Below are positions 37,359 through 46,857 of a stretch of 64,000 nucleotides of DNA, one piece after another (the stretch's first letter is position 1; every line of letters begins with the position of its first letter). The position numbers and the translations under genes are program-made. This stretch comes from Skermanella mucosa (lineage in GTDB: Bacteria; Pseudomonadota; Alphaproteobacteria; Azospirillales; Azospirillaceae): positions 5,850,501-5,914,500 of the forward strand of contig NZ_CP086106.1 of NCBI RefSeq assembly GCF_016765655.2, read 5' to 3'. The notes under the pieces were generated by a model. The model saw nothing but the letters and a program-made list of their open reading frames with translations, made no database searches and was not told where the DNA came from.

Positions 37359-38302
37359 CAGAGATCCTCGACATGGGCCGCCATGCGCCGGCGCATCGCC
37401 TCGTCCGGCATCGGTCCCCGCGCGGCGGCCATGTTCTCCCGCACATGGTCGACCCGGGTTGTCGCCGGGATGGCGCAGGTCACCGCCGGGTGCGAGACGA
37501 TGAACTTGAGCAGCAGCTGCGCCCAGGTGTCGCACCCGATCTCAGCCGCCCAGCCGGGTAGCGCCTCCCCCTCCAGCCCGCGGGTCAGGGCGCCCTGGCG
37601 GAACGGACGGTTGACGATCACCCCGATGCCGCGCTCGGCGGCCAGCGGCAGGATGCGCTCCTCCACTTCGCGGTCCAGCACGTTGTAGCTGACCTGGACG
37701 AAATCGAGCGGGTGGTCGCGCATGATCCGCTCGAACTCGCCGTGGCGCCGGCCCTCGGAGGTCGTGATGCCGACATAGCGCAGCCGGCCCTCCGCCTTCA
37801 TGGCGAACAGGGTCTCCAGGTGCCGCTCCCACGAGAGCAGGTTGTGGACCTGGAGCAGGTCGAACCGGGGCACGCCCCAGTGGCGGCGCGACTCCTCGAT
37901 CTGCCCGGGACCGGCGGCGGGGGACGAGATCCAGACCTTGTCGGTCGAGAACAGGGCCGGCGGGTGGCCGAGCCGGTCCAGTCCGTGGCCGATCACCGCC
38001 TGGGACGAACCGTACATGGGCGAACTGTCGATCATCCGCCCGCCGGCCTCGAAGAAGGCGGCCATGACGTCGGCGCACTCGTCCCGCAGCACCGGGTCGT
38101 CGCCCACATTGAAGGTGATCCAGGAGCCGAGGCCGACCATCGGCATCGCCTCGCCGCTCGACGGGATGGGCCGGGTCAGCGGCGGCGAGGGCGGAGGCGA
38201 GGCCTGGGCCCTGCCCGGGGAAGGCGTCAGGACGGCCGCAGCCCCGGCCGCCGCCATCAGTCCCAGCAGGGAGCGGCGGCTGAGTCTCGGCGTTTCGGTC
38301 AT
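37358..38302 (-). CDS. Tat-exported aldo/keto reductase
   Basis: A 314-residue NAD(P)H-dependent oxidoreductase with an N-terminal twin-arginine signal (RLSRRSLLGLMAAAGAAAVL). The AKR core is visible: GRMIDSSPMYGSSQAVIG (catalytic Asp and Tyr), STDKVWI (Lys), FDLLQVHNLL (His) and GIGVIVNRPFRQG. Export of an AKR is uncommon but known for a group of alphaproteobacterial proteins; the substrate is unknown. It is coupled to the downstream DUF6064 gene. Confidence 0.88.
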   Translation of the reverse strand: MTETPRLSRRSLLGLMAAAGAAAVLTPSPGRAQASPPPSPPLTRPIPSSGEAMPMVGLGSWITFNVGDDPVLRDECADVMAAFFEAGGRMIDSSPMYGSSQAVIGHGLDRLGHPPALFSTDKVWISSPAAGPGQIEESRRHWGVPRFDLLQVHNLLSWERHLETLFAMKAEGRLRYVGITTSEGRRHGEFERIMRDHPLDFVQVSYNVLDREVEERILPLAAERGIGVIVNRPFRQGALTRGLEGEALPGWAAEIGCDTWAQLLLKFIVSHPAVTCAIPATTRVDHVRENMAAARGPMPDEAMRRRMAAHVEDL

Positions 38303-38363
38303 CGGGCAGTCTCCATCTCGGGGGGAACCGTTTCCCCTGAGATGGACCTCCGGGCCGCCGGAG

Positions 38364-38918
38364 TCAGGCCGGATCGTCGGGTTTCTTCGGGGCGCGCCCC
38401 TCCGGCACCGACTTTTCCCCGGTCCGGGCGCCGGGCGACCTGTTCCTGGGCGGAGACAGGACCTTGAACCGTTCCAGCTGGTCCGGCTCGTTGTAGCCGC
38501 CCAGGAACAGGTCGCCCAGCGCCCGGCGGCTGAGCGCCCGGACACGGTTGCGGATGGCGTTGCGCAGCGCCTCCTGGCTCATCTGACAGCGCTGGCAGAG
38601 CTTGCGGAGCTTGCCGCTGACGTCGCCGGACAGCCGCACGAGGCGGACCGTCACCGGCATGTCGCGGACCTCGGCGTACTCGACCACGTTCGGCCAGGCC
38701 GCGCGGCGCCCGCGCCGGTCGCGCCAGGTCTGGTCTTCGGCATCGAACCAGCGCCCATCCGCCAGGCAGCGTACCACCGTGCCGTGCTTCCGCCCGCAGT
38801 CCCGGCAGCGCTCGTTGGCGCTGACCGGTGTCGTGTCCGTGTAGCGCACGCTCTCGCCCGAAGGGTCGAGCTGCGGCCGGTATGTCGCCTTTCGCCGTCC
38901 TGCGCTGCTCAAACTCAT
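38364..38918 (-). CDS. Hypothetical protein with CxxC motifs
   Basis: A 184-residue basic protein. It has CRDCGRKHGTVVRC near residues 38-51 and CQRCQMSQEALRNAIRNRV near 108-126, which suggests a zinc site followed by a helical, perhaps DNA-binding, segment. The start MSLSSAGRRK is preferred; the longer frame reads through non-coding-looking DNA. The tail is Pro/Lys/Arg-rich. Family not recognised. Confidence 0.55.
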   Translation of the reverse strand: MSLSSAGRRKATYRPQLDPSGESVRYTDTTPVSANERCRDCGRKHGTVVRCLADGRWFDAEDQTWRDRRGRRAAWPNVVEYAEVRDMPVTVRLVRLSGDVSGKLRKLCQRCQMSQEALRNAIRNRVRALSRRALGDLFLGGYNEPDQLERFKVLSPPRNRSPGARTGEKSVPEGRAPKKPDDPA

Positions 38919-39211
38919 GTCCCCTTGACCACCGGGCCACCATGTCACACCTACGCCGCGGCGGCCATGCGCCTCCGCTCGCACGAGGCCTATGCCATTA
39001 GCAATAGGCGGACGCTCTGAAATCTGTCCATGCGTACAGCTTCGGCGGTTTTCCAGCAAAATGCACGCAGGCGATGCACGATTCCACTTGAACCGGAGGC
39101 CGATCCCTCTCATGTTGCAGTGCAGCAAGAGACGGGATCGATCGTTCCTCCAAACGGACGGGCCCGGCTCCTCGACACCATCAAATCATCATCTTTTTGG
39201 GAGACGCTTTC

Positions 39212-39676
39212 ATGAATACGTTCACTCCGTTCAAGGTTCCCGGCTTCGAGCAGTTCAAGGTTCCCGGTTTTGAACAGTTCAAGGTTCCCGGCTTCGACTT
39301 CAACGCCGTGTTCGACATCCAGCGCCGCAACATCGAGGCCCTGACCGCCGCCGGCCAGACCTTCGCCCAGGGCATGCAGACCGTTGCCCAGCGCCAGGGC
39401 GAGATCGCCCGCCAGTCCATGGAGCAGTTCCAGGGCCTCCTGTCGAACGCCGCGCCGACCGCCAAGGTCGAGGACAACATCATCAAGCAGGCCGATCTGG
39501 TCAAGGCCGCCTACGAGAAGAACGTCTCGAACGCCCGCGAGCTTCAGGACATCGTCTCCAAGGTCACCAACGAGGCTGCGGACATCCTGAGCCGCCGCGT
39601 CGTCGCCAGCCTGGACGAGATCAAGGCCGTCGCCCAGCCGAAGAAGGCCCCGGAGCGGACCGTCAAGGCCGCCTGA
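39212..39676 (+). CDS. Phasin-family granule-associated protein
   Basis: A 154-residue protein of the Phasin_2 type: DFNAVFDIQRRNIEALTAAGQTFAQGMQTVAQRQ, then MEQFQGLLSNAAP and NARELQDIVSKVTNEAADIL. Phasins coat polyhydroxyalkanoate granules. The N-terminus has three tandem KVPGFEQF-like units (last one KVPGFDFN). ATG 39212 follows GGGAG. The 293-bp region upstream (38919-39211) holds no other gene. A single-gene transcript is likely. Confidence 0.9.
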   Translation: MNTFTPFKVPGFEQFKVPGFEQFKVPGFDFNAVFDIQRRNIEALTAAGQTFAQGMQTVAQRQGEIARQSMEQFQGLLSNAAPTAKVEDNIIKQADLVKAAYEKNVSNARELQDIVSKVTNEAADILSRRVVASLDEIKAVAQPKKAPERTVKAA

Positions 39677-39899
39677 GGCAGGGTTCCGGGCCTTTACCGG
39701 GCCTGATCGGGAACCGGGAACCTCAGATTGCACCCATTTTTAGCGGTGACAATGTGAGGTTCTCGGTCCGCTTTGCTGGAATAGTGACTCGGTTGTGGTA
39801 GTTTCCACTGACCGAAAGGATACTGGGGGACCGGTTTCCGGCCCTGATTTTCACCGCGACGCGGCACCTTGCCAGGAGCCGGGGATCCATAGGGAGAAC

Positions 39900-40238
39900 A
39901 TGATGCGCGACATCGCCATTACCCTCGAACAGGCCGCCCATTGGCTGAATTGCAGCACGGCGAAGGTCAAGGAATATCTGGCGGCCGGCCGTCTGCGCGC
40001 GTTCGAAGGCAAGTCGGGCGATGCCGCCAAGGTGATCTCGCTGAACGCGACCGTGATCCTGGCCGAAAGCCTTCCTCCGGAAGCCGGCATCTTCCAGATC
40101 GCCGAGAAGCGCGACTACGACTCCGCGCCCCGGCCGCGCCAAGCCGGCATGGGCCGTGAGCGTCCGCCGCTCGAAGTCGTCCGCGCCTCCGGCCCGATCG
40201 TCGAGCGCCGCCCGCTGCGGCCGTTCGTGGCCCGCTGA
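39900..40238 (+). CDS. Small protein with a MerR/excisionase-like helix-turn-helix
   Basis: A 112-residue protein. Residues ~6-60 (ITLEQAAHWLNCSTAKVKEYLAAGRLRAF) resemble the HTH of excisionases and other 'helix-turn-helix domain' proteins: AA..L..S...V..Y...G.L. The Arg/Pro-rich C-terminus is unstructured. AGGGAGAA precedes two adjacent ATGs (39900 and 39903), either of which may be used. A strong terminator follows. No integrase is near, so it is more likely a chromosomal regulator. Confidence 0.65.
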   Translation: MMRDIAITLEQAAHWLNCSTAKVKEYLAAGRLRAFEGKSGDAAKVISLNATVILAESLPPEAGIFQIAEKRDYDSAPRPRQAGMGRERPPLEVVRASGPIVERRPLRPFVAR

Positions 40239-40259
40239 TATTTGCAGTACCCGACGCAT

Positions 40260-40290
40260 GGATCGGCCCCGTCTTTGGCGGGGCCGATCC
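40260..40290. terminator. Strong bidirectional hairpin terminator
   Basis: GGATCGGCCCCG-TCTTTGG-CGGGGCCGATCC, twelve perfect pairs with a seven-base loop, followed by ATTGTCGTT on the plus strand. It lies between the convergent genes ending at 40238 and 40298. Confidence 0.75.
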
Positions 40291-40297
40291 ATTGTCG

Positions 40298-41218
40298 TTA
40301 TGATGATCCTTCGGAGTCGGCCTCCGGCACCAGCGAGATGCCGTTGAGACCCGCCGTGATGTCCGACAGCATCGGCACGTAATCGTCGCCGTGCCCGCCG
40401 GTGACGGCCAGCGCGTAGGAGTTCCGGACGGCCGCCCCCAGCGGGTTGGCGATACCGGCCGCGTTGGCGAAGGACGACATGTAGGTCATATCCTTCAAAG
40501 CGTTGCGCAGCGTGAAGCGGTGGGCGTTCCGGTCGCGCTCCAGCACATATTTGAAGAAGGTCTGGTAGAAGCCGCAGTCCATCCGGCCGCCCCGGATCAC
40601 GCTGTCGAACACCGCCGGCGTCAGGCCCGCCTTGGCGCCCAGGGTCAGCGCCTCCGAATAGAGCGCCGCGTAGCCCATCGACAGGAAATTGTTGAGCAGC
40701 TTCATCGTGTGTCCGGTCCCGGTCGGCCCGGTCTCGATGACCCGGCCGGCGAAGCAGTCCAGCACCGGGCGCGCCCGCGCGACGGCTTCCGCCCCGCCGC
40801 CCACCATCACGTCGAGCGTGCCTTCCCAGGCGTCCTTGGGCGTCCGGCCCAGCGGCGCGTCGATCAGGGTGATGCCCTTGGGCTCCAGCTCGGCCGCGAG
40901 GCGGGTGGTCACCGCCGGCTCCGACGTCGAGCAGTCTATGATGAGCAGCGGCTTGCCGGCCGAGGCCAGGCCGTCAGGCCCGTTGATCACCGCCTCGACC
41001 TGCGGGCTCCCGGTCACGCAGAGCACGACGATGTCGCAGGCTTCGGCCAGTTCGCGGGCGCTGCCGGCCTCGGCCGCGCCGCGCCGCTTCAGGTCCTCGA
41101 CCGGCTCGCGGTTGCGGTGGCCGAGCACGGTCAGCGGATAGCCCTTGCCGACGATGTTGGCGGCCATGCCGTGGCCCATCAGCCCGACGCCGATGAAGCC
41201 GATTCTTTCCTTGCCCAT
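40298..41218 (-). CDS. NAD(P)-dependent beta-hydroxyacid dehydrogenase (3-hydroxyisobutyrate dehydrogenase family)
   Basis: A 306-residue enzyme. The Rossmann start IGFIGVGLMGHGMAANI, the substrate loop LIDAPLGRTPKDAWEG and GPTGTGHTMKLLNNFLSMGY with the catalytic Lys are all present. The family includes 3-hydroxyisobutyrate, tartronate semialdehyde and glyoxylate reductases; the DAPLGRT loop (rather than DAPVSGG) points to a less-studied branch. 47 bp downstream of corA in the same direction. Confidence 0.88.
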   Translation of the reverse strand: MGKERIGFIGVGLMGHGMAANIVGKGYPLTVLGHRNREPVEDLKRRGAAEAGSARELAEACDIVVLCVTGSPQVEAVINGPDGLASAGKPLLIIDCSTSEPAVTTRLAAELEPKGITLIDAPLGRTPKDAWEGTLDVMVGGGAEAVARARPVLDCFAGRVIETGPTGTGHTMKLLNNFLSMGYAALYSEALTLGAKAGLTPAVFDSVIRGGRMDCGFYQTFFKYVLERDRNAHRFTLRNALKDMTYMSSFANAAGIANPLGAAVRNSYALAVTGGHGDDYVPMLSDITAGLNGISLVPEADSEGSS

Positions 41219-41265
41219 GGATGTCTCCCCTCGATTGTTCTTTGTGGATGGGTGTTCAACGCCTG

Positions 41266-42234
41266 TCAGAGCCATCCGCTCCGCTTGAAGCGCAAATAGA
41301 GCCACAGGCAGACCGCCGCGATGACCGCTACCGTCGCCGGATAGCCGTAGCGCCAGTGCAGTTCGGGCATATGCTCGAAATTCATGCCGTAGAGTCCGGC
41401 GATCGCGGTGGGCACCGCCAGGATGGCGGCCCAGCCGGCCAGCTTCTTCATCACCTCGTTCTGCCGGATCGAGACGATCAGCAGGTTCGCCTCCAGCGCC
41501 GAGGCCAGCAGCTCGCGCAGGTTCTCGATCCGCTCCGCCAGCCGGGTGGTGTGGTCCTGCACGTCCCGGAAATAGGGCTTGAGATCCTCGTCGATCAGCG
41601 GCACCTCGACCCGCGCGAGCCGCCCGGCCATCTCGATCAGCGGCGTCACCGAGCGGCGCAGCACCTGGAGTTCGCGCCGGATCTCGTAGATGCGGGCGAT
41701 CCGCTCCGGCGAGAAGGCGGCGGTCAGCACTTCCGCGGCGGTCTCCTCGACCTCCGCCTCCAGCGTCTCGACGATCGGGAAATACTTGTCCACGACGAAG
41801 TCGATGATCGAGTAGAGGACGAAATCGACGCCCTTGCCGAGCATCCCGGGCACCGTCTCGCAGCGCTTGCGCAGTTCCGCGTAGGAGGACGATGCGCCGT
41901 GGCGCACGGTGATGACGTAGCCGTGCCCGATGAAGACATGGGTCTCGCCGCACTCGACCCGGCCCGACTTGAGCTCGGCGGTGCGCAGCACGACGAACAG
42001 CGATTGCCCGTAGGCCTCCAGCTTGGGCCGCTGGTGCGCCCGGTGGGCGTCCTCCACCGCCAGGTCGTGCAGGCCGAACCGGGACTGGACGGTGTGAAGC
42101 AGCTCCTCGCTGGGCTCCAGCAGCCCGATCCAGACGAAATGGTCCGGCTGATCCGGCGGCTCCGCCTGGTCGATGCTCACCGAGCGGTTGCGATGCCCCC
42201 CGATATAGAGGGCGCTGTCGACCACCATGTCCAT
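41266..42234 (-). CDS. corA: CorA-family magnesium/cobalt (or zinc) transporter
   Basis: A 322-residue channel protein: long cytoplasmic N-domain, then two C-terminal transmembrane helices with the signature YGMNFEHMPE at the first helix end and AVIAAVCLWLYLRFKRSGWL at the C-terminus. Imports Mg2+ (ZntB-like Zn2+ export is an alternative). ATG 42234 or 42228 (MVVDSALYIGG) could be used. Encoded 76 bp after the kinase gene. Confidence 0.92.
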   Translation of the reverse strand: MDMVVDSALYIGGHRNRSVSIDQAEPPDQPDHFVWIGLLEPSEELLHTVQSRFGLHDLAVEDAHRAHQRPKLEAYGQSLFVVLRTAELKSGRVECGETHVFIGHGYVITVRHGASSSYAELRKRCETVPGMLGKGVDFVLYSIIDFVVDKYFPIVETLEAEVEETAAEVLTAAFSPERIARIYEIRRELQVLRRSVTPLIEMAGRLARVEVPLIDEDLKPYFRDVQDHTTRLAERIENLRELLASALEANLLIVSIRQNEVMKKLAGWAAILAVPTAIAGLYGMNFEHMPELHWRYGYPATVAVIAAVCLWLYLRFKRSGWL

Positions 42235-42310
42235 GGAGCTGTCCCGTCGCGCGCAAAGCGCGATCATAGGCACGTATGCGTCGACCTGTCGAGCGACGGC
42301 GCCGCGCGCC

Positions 42311-45184
42311 TCACTTCCGGCCCGACAGCGCCGCCTCGAAGTCGCCCAGGAGCTCGATCATATCCTGGTGGCGCTCGGCGCCGCGGAGCGACAGGCCCTT
42401 CAGCAGGACCTTCTCCACCGCCGGCGGGATCGCGACGCCCAGGCGGGACGGCGGGACCAGGTCGTCCTGCTCGATCCGGGCCAGCGCGTCGGCCGGCATC
42501 TGGCCGGCGAGCGTGCGGTAGAGGGTGGCGCACAGGGCGTAGACGTCGGTCCAGGGTCCCTGGCGGCCGCCGGCGTTATACTGCTCCAGCGGGGCGTAGC
42601 CGCGCTTCAGGATCACCGTCAGGTTCTGCTCGCCCTGGGACAGCGCCATGCGGGCGGCGCCGAAGTCCAGCAGCTTGGAGCGCTTGTCGTTGGTGATGTA
42701 GATGTTGTCCGGGCTGATGTCCCGGTGGAGCACGTTCTTCTCGTGGACCCGCGCCAGGCCGCGCATCACCGGCAGGATCACGCTGAGCGCCTCGCCGAAC
42801 GGCAGCTTTCCGCCCCGCTCGTTCAGAACCTCCTGCAGCGAGCGGCCCTCCAGGTATTCCATCACCATGTAGGCGGTGCCGTTCTCGGTGAAGAAGTCCA
42901 GCACGTCCACGATTTCCGGCGTGGTGCGGAACTGGGCCAGCAGGCGCGCCTCGTCCAGGAACTTCTCCATCCCGGTCCGGTACGGCCCGGCCTGCTCGGC
43001 CCCGCTGGGCGCCACCAGCGCGCTGGCCGGCATCCGGACCGAATACATGGAGGGGTAGTATTCCTTCACCGCGACCAGCGCGTGAAGCCGTTCGTCGCGG
43101 CCGACATAGGTGATGCCGAAGCCGCCCAGCCCGAGCACCCGTCCGATCCGGTAGCGGCCGGTCAGCATGGTGCTGGGGGCCAGGATGAAGCTGTCGCGCT
43201 GGCTCGGCACGTGGCGGTAGCCGCATGCGGGGCACATGTCGGTGAATCCCGGGGCGAAGCAGCTCGGGCAGACCCGGACCTCGACCGCGGGCGCCCCCAA
43301 CCGCGTGGCGCCGGAGCCGGCCATGGCGCCGTGATCGAGCAGCCGGGTCGGCGCCGGCTCGGCGGGCTTCGAGTCGACGCCCCGGCCCGCCACCCAGTCG
43401 CCCCGGCCCTCGGTGGTCCGCGGCTCCGGCTGGGGCACGGCGGCCAGCAGTTCCTGGAGGGACGCCAGCTCGCGCTTGCGCTCGGCCGGATCGGTCAGGT
43501 CGGACACCACCAGCGTCTCGAAGCCGTTGCGCGCGACCAGGGCGAACAGCCGGGTGCGCGCCATGTCCAGCGGTCGGCCGGGGGTCAGCAGGCCCTGGGT
43601 GCAGAGCTGGGCCAGCTTGATCACCCGCTGCCGCAGGCTCAACTCGGGATTGTCCAGCTTCTCCAGGATCCGGTTCTCGGTCAGGAACTCGGTGAAGACC
43701 GTGTCGACCATATGGAGCAGCTTGGACCGGATGTCGCCGGGAAGCTGGGCGGCGCTCAGCAGGGCGTGGGTGTTGCTCAGCACCTTCATCTTCTGGACCG
43801 GGTGCGACCCGCTGTCCACGAAGCTGCTGATCAGGCGCGGCCGGGCCGCCATGTCGTCCAGGGCTTCCAGCATCAGGCGGGGCTGGCGCTGGGCCAGCGA
43901 CGATTGGGCCAGCGCCTGGATATAGTTGATCTTGCGCGCCGGCTCGCCCATCAGGGCCAGCAGCCTCGCCATCGCCTCCTTCAGGCCGGCTAGACCGCCC
44001 TGTTCCTGGGTCCGCGCGTGCCGCGAGGTGATCGCCTCCGCCATCTCGGGCCCGCCCTCGACTCCCTGCTCGGTCACCAGCCGGTCGAGCAGCGCCATGA
44101 AGGAGGAGGCCTTGGCGTCGCGCGCGGACGGGCGGCTGTCGCCAAGCTGCACCTGGATGTGGAACAGCGCCGCCCGGCGAGCCTGGGGCAGCCGGCCGGC
44201 GTCGAACTGGTGGGCAAGCGCCCGCAGGTTGTCGGGCAGCGAGGCCAGCAGGGCCGAGGTCTCGTCGCCCCGGACCACGTCGTACAGCCGGCACAGGCGG
44301 AGGCTGGGGTCGGCATCGGGTCCGAACAGCTCGCGGACGGCGGCACCCGACGCGAACAGGTCGGCGACCAGCCCGTCCAGCACGGCCGCCGCCTTGTCGT
44401 CGACCGGTTCGTAGAGCCAGTCGGTCAGCCGCGACAGCTTGCCGGCCCAGTCGCGGGCCCCCAGCAGCTCGGTGCAGGCGGCATGGGTCAGGGCGAAGCG
44501 GGCATCGTCGGGCCTGCCGGCCGGTTTGCCTCCCTTGGCCGTTCCCTTGGCCCCGCGCCCCGGGTCGCCCGACCCGGCCTTGCCGAACCGCTCGGCCAGC
44601 GGCGCGAAGGCCTGGCGGGACTTGAAGTTCCGCTGATAGGTGCCGCGCGCGGCGCGGGCGCGGGTCGCCAGCTCGTCGATCCGCCGGTTCAGCGTGTTGC
44701 GCGCCCCGGCGGCGTCGCTGCCGGTCAGCCGGGCGTGGCTGCCGGCGGCGGTGGTCACCGCGCTCTTGATCAGCGGGATCACGGCCAGCAGCTTGTCCGC
44801 CTCGTCGGCGCAATGGAGCACTTCGCTGACCAGCAGCATCTTCTGGTCGAGATAGTCGGCCAGCAGGCGGCGGATCGTCAGCCGGCTGGGGAGCTCGTAG
44901 TAGTTTTCCAGCGACTCGCAGAACGGCGCCTCTATGCCGTCGGCGATCCGGACCTGGGTCAGCGGCATCGACGTCTTCATCACTTCGGAGACGACGACGC
45001 CGACGCTGCCGCCGTCCTGCCGGAGGATCTTCTTGGTGACTCGGACGCCGGCCGTGGTCGGCTGGAGCATCAGCCGGTCCGCAGCGCTCTTGGCCTGATC
45101 CTCGTCATCCAGCAAATGCTCCAGCATCCACTGTTCGTCGCGGAAGATCAGAACCTCGTAAGCGGACTTCTTTTTGCGCAGCAT
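42311..45184 (-). CDS. Large Ser/Thr protein kinase with zinc-ribbon and unknown N-terminal region
   Basis: A 957-residue cytoplasmic protein. The C-terminal 280 residues (from ~678) are a eukaryotic-like kinase: YRIGRVLGLGGFGITYVGRD, VAVKEYYP, HRDISPDNIYI and LLDFGAARMA, followed by GYAPLEQY. Just before it (~639-660) a ribbon CPSCFAPGFTDMCPACGYRH probably binds zinc. The first ~600 residues are helical with no recognised domain. No transmembrane segment is seen. The start MLRKKKSAYEVLIF is taken because similar proteins begin near it. Possibly a sensor of envelope or metal stress given corA downstream (speculation). Confidence 0.85.
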   Translation of the reverse strand: MLRKKKSAYEVLIFRDEQWMLEHLLDDEDQAKSAADRLMLQPTTAGVRVTKKILRQDGGSVGVVVSEVMKTSMPLTQVRIADGIEAPFCESLENYYELPSRLTIRRLLADYLDQKMLLVSEVLHCADEADKLLAVIPLIKSAVTTAAGSHARLTGSDAAGARNTLNRRIDELATRARAARGTYQRNFKSRQAFAPLAERFGKAGSGDPGRGAKGTAKGGKPAGRPDDARFALTHAACTELLGARDWAGKLSRLTDWLYEPVDDKAAAVLDGLVADLFASGAAVRELFGPDADPSLRLCRLYDVVRGDETSALLASLPDNLRALAHQFDAGRLPQARRAALFHIQVQLGDSRPSARDAKASSFMALLDRLVTEQGVEGGPEMAEAITSRHARTQEQGGLAGLKEAMARLLALMGEPARKINYIQALAQSSLAQRQPRLMLEALDDMAARPRLISSFVDSGSHPVQKMKVLSNTHALLSAAQLPGDIRSKLLHMVDTVFTEFLTENRILEKLDNPELSLRQRVIKLAQLCTQGLLTPGRPLDMARTRLFALVARNGFETLVVSDLTDPAERKRELASLQELLAAVPQPEPRTTEGRGDWVAGRGVDSKPAEPAPTRLLDHGAMAGSGATRLGAPAVEVRVCPSCFAPGFTDMCPACGYRHVPSQRDSFILAPSTMLTGRYRIGRVLGLGGFGITYVGRDERLHALVAVKEYYPSMYSVRMPASALVAPSGAEQAGPYRTGMEKFLDEARLLAQFRTTPEIVDVLDFFTENGTAYMVMEYLEGRSLQEVLNERGGKLPFGEALSVILPVMRGLARVHEKNVLHRDISPDNIYITNDKRSKLLDFGAARMALSQGEQNLTVILKRGYAPLEQYNAGGRQGPWTDVYALCATLYRTLAGQMPADALARIEQDDLVPPSRLGVAIPPAVEKVLLKGLSLRGAERHQDMIELLGDFEAALSGRK

Positions 45185-45415
45185 GGCCGGACAGAAGGAA
45201 CTGAAACGCCGACCGGGCACGGAAGCCGTTGCACCTCCCTCCGGGAGATCCCTTCGGGCGATTGCACCGCGACAAGTCGAATCAATTCCAACTTATTGTT
45301 CCGGGATCGAACAGTAAAGCGCCGCGTGACGGTAGCGGCCGGCTTTCGCCGATTAGCCGCAGGCGAAGCCCGTGTTACCCGGATCGGTAATCGGCTTTCG
45401 CCCGCGCCGCCCCCG

Positions 45416-45598
45416 TCAGTGGCCGTGCCCGGCCTTGGCGCCCGGCTTCAGCTCGAAGCGGCGTCCGCAGTAGGGGCAGTCGGCCCGGCCCGATTCGCTG
45501 AGCGTCAGGTAGACCATGGGATGGCCGAGCGCGCCGCCGCCGCCGTCGCAGCCCACAGTTTCCGTCTCCACTTGAATTGTTTCTGTCGGCTGCATCAC
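45416..45598 (-). CDS. Zinc-finger domain protein (NDUFS6-like)
   Basis: A 60-residue protein with the pattern ETVGCDGGGGALGHPMVYLTL and CPYCGRRFEL: Cys-His-CxxC zinc site as in the mitochondrial complex I subunit NDUFS6 and its alphaproteobacterial homologue. In alphaproteobacteria it is a small complex I-associated protein. The gene stands alone, 231 bp upstream of the kinase and divergent from the ABC ATPase. Confidence 0.88.
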   Translation of the reverse strand: MMQPTETIQVETETVGCDGGGGALGHPMVYLTLSESGRADCPYCGRRFELKPGAKAGHGH

Positions 45599-45803
45599 CT
45601 ATGTCCCTGTCTTGAATCCGGCGCGCCGCTGGAACGCCGCCCCGGCATGTCCTGACGGCCGCCGGGATGATACAAGACGGCGCTGCCCGATCAACGCGAT
45701 TGTTGGTACCCGCGTACCGGGGTCGCAGCCCGCGGCGCGGCCTTGAACGACGCCGGGCGGAGAGAAGCCGCCCCGGCACCCCTGAAGTGGAACCGATCCG
45801 ATC

Positions 45804-46841
45804 ATGAATTCGCCCTCCCCCTCCGTCCAGGCCGCCGAACCGACGATCCCGACCACGCCGCTGCCCGCCTGCGCGGTCGAGGTGCGCGGCCTGACCAAGA
45901 CCTACAAGGCGGCGGGCCGGGCGCCCGCGAAGGAGGCGCTGAAGGGGATCGACCTGGCGATCCCGCGCGGCTCGCTGTTCGGCCTGCTCGGCCCCAACGG
46001 CGCCGGCAAGTCCACGCTGATCAACATCCTGGCCGGGCTGGTCAACAAGACCGGCGGCGAGGCCCGCATCTGGGGCCGCGACATCGACCGCGAGGCCCGC
46101 GCCTCGCGCGCGGCGATCGGCGTGGTGCCCCAGGAGCTGAACATCGACCCGTTCTTCACCCCGCGGGAGCTGCTGAACCTCCAGGCCGGCCTGTACGGCG
46201 TGCCCAAGCAGGAGCGCATCACCGAGGACCTGCTGAAGGCGGTGGGTCTCCAGGACAAGGCCGACGCCTATGCCCGGACCCTGTCGGGCGGCATGCGGCG
46301 GCGGCTGATGGTGGCCAAGGCGATGGTGCATTCCCCGCCGGTGCTGGTGCTGGACGAGCCGACCGCCGGCGTCGACATCGAGCTGCGCCAGATGCTGTGG
46401 GAGCAGGTCCGGGCGCTCAACCGCGCCGGCACGACGGTGCTGCTGACCACCCACTACCTTCAGGAGGCGGAGGAGCTGTGCGACACCATCGCGATCATCA
46501 ACCACGGCCAGGTGGTGGCGATGGACAGCACCAAGGCGCTGCTGCGCCGGCTGGACAGCAAGGCGCTGGTGATCCAGCTCGACCGCGACCTGACGGCGGT
46601 GCCCGCCGGGCTGGACGGCCTGCAGGTCGAACTGCCGGAACCGCGCCGGCTGGTGGTGCGCTACAAGCCGAGCCGCACCCGCGTCGGCGACGTGCTGGCG
46701 GCGATCCAGGGGACCGGGCTGACGATCCAGGACCTCAGCACGGTGGAGGCCGACCTGGAGGACATCTTCCTCCAGCTGACCCGCGGCTCCCATGATGCCG
46801 AGGCCGGCGATCCGACCCTGGTTCCGGGATCGCGGCGCTGA
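45804..46841 (+). CDS. ABC-2 type transporter ATP-binding protein
   Basis: A 345-residue ATPase. Walker A GPNGAGKST, signature LSGGMRRRLMVAKAM, Walker B VLVLDEPTAGVD and H-loop TTHYLQEAEELCD are complete. It is of the DrrA/YadG type and has a ~100-residue C-terminal extension. No permease gene is adjacent; the next gene is a lipoprotein hydrolase 16 bp downstream. The ATPase must pair with a permease elsewhere. Confidence 0.9.
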   Translation: MNSPSPSVQAAEPTIPTTPLPACAVEVRGLTKTYKAAGRAPAKEALKGIDLAIPRGSLFGLLGPNGAGKSTLINILAGLVNKTGGEARIWGRDIDREARASRAAIGVVPQELNIDPFFTPRELLNLQAGLYGVPKQERITEDLLKAVGLQDKADAYARTLSGGMRRRLMVAKAMVHSPPVLVLDEPTAGVDIELRQMLWEQVRALNRAGTTVLLTTHYLQEAEELCDTIAIINHGQVVAMDSTKALLRRLDSKALVIQLDRDLTAVPAGLDGLQVELPEPRRLVVRYKPSRTRVGDVLAAIQGTGLTIQDLSTVEADLEDIFLQLTRGSHDAEAGDPTLVPGSRR

Positions 46842-46857
46842 CCGGGGCCGCGCGCGG

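Noticed and set aside
39900-40238. Phage excisionase
   Set aside because: The HTH is similar, but no integrase or phage gene is near and the surrounding genes are chromosomal.
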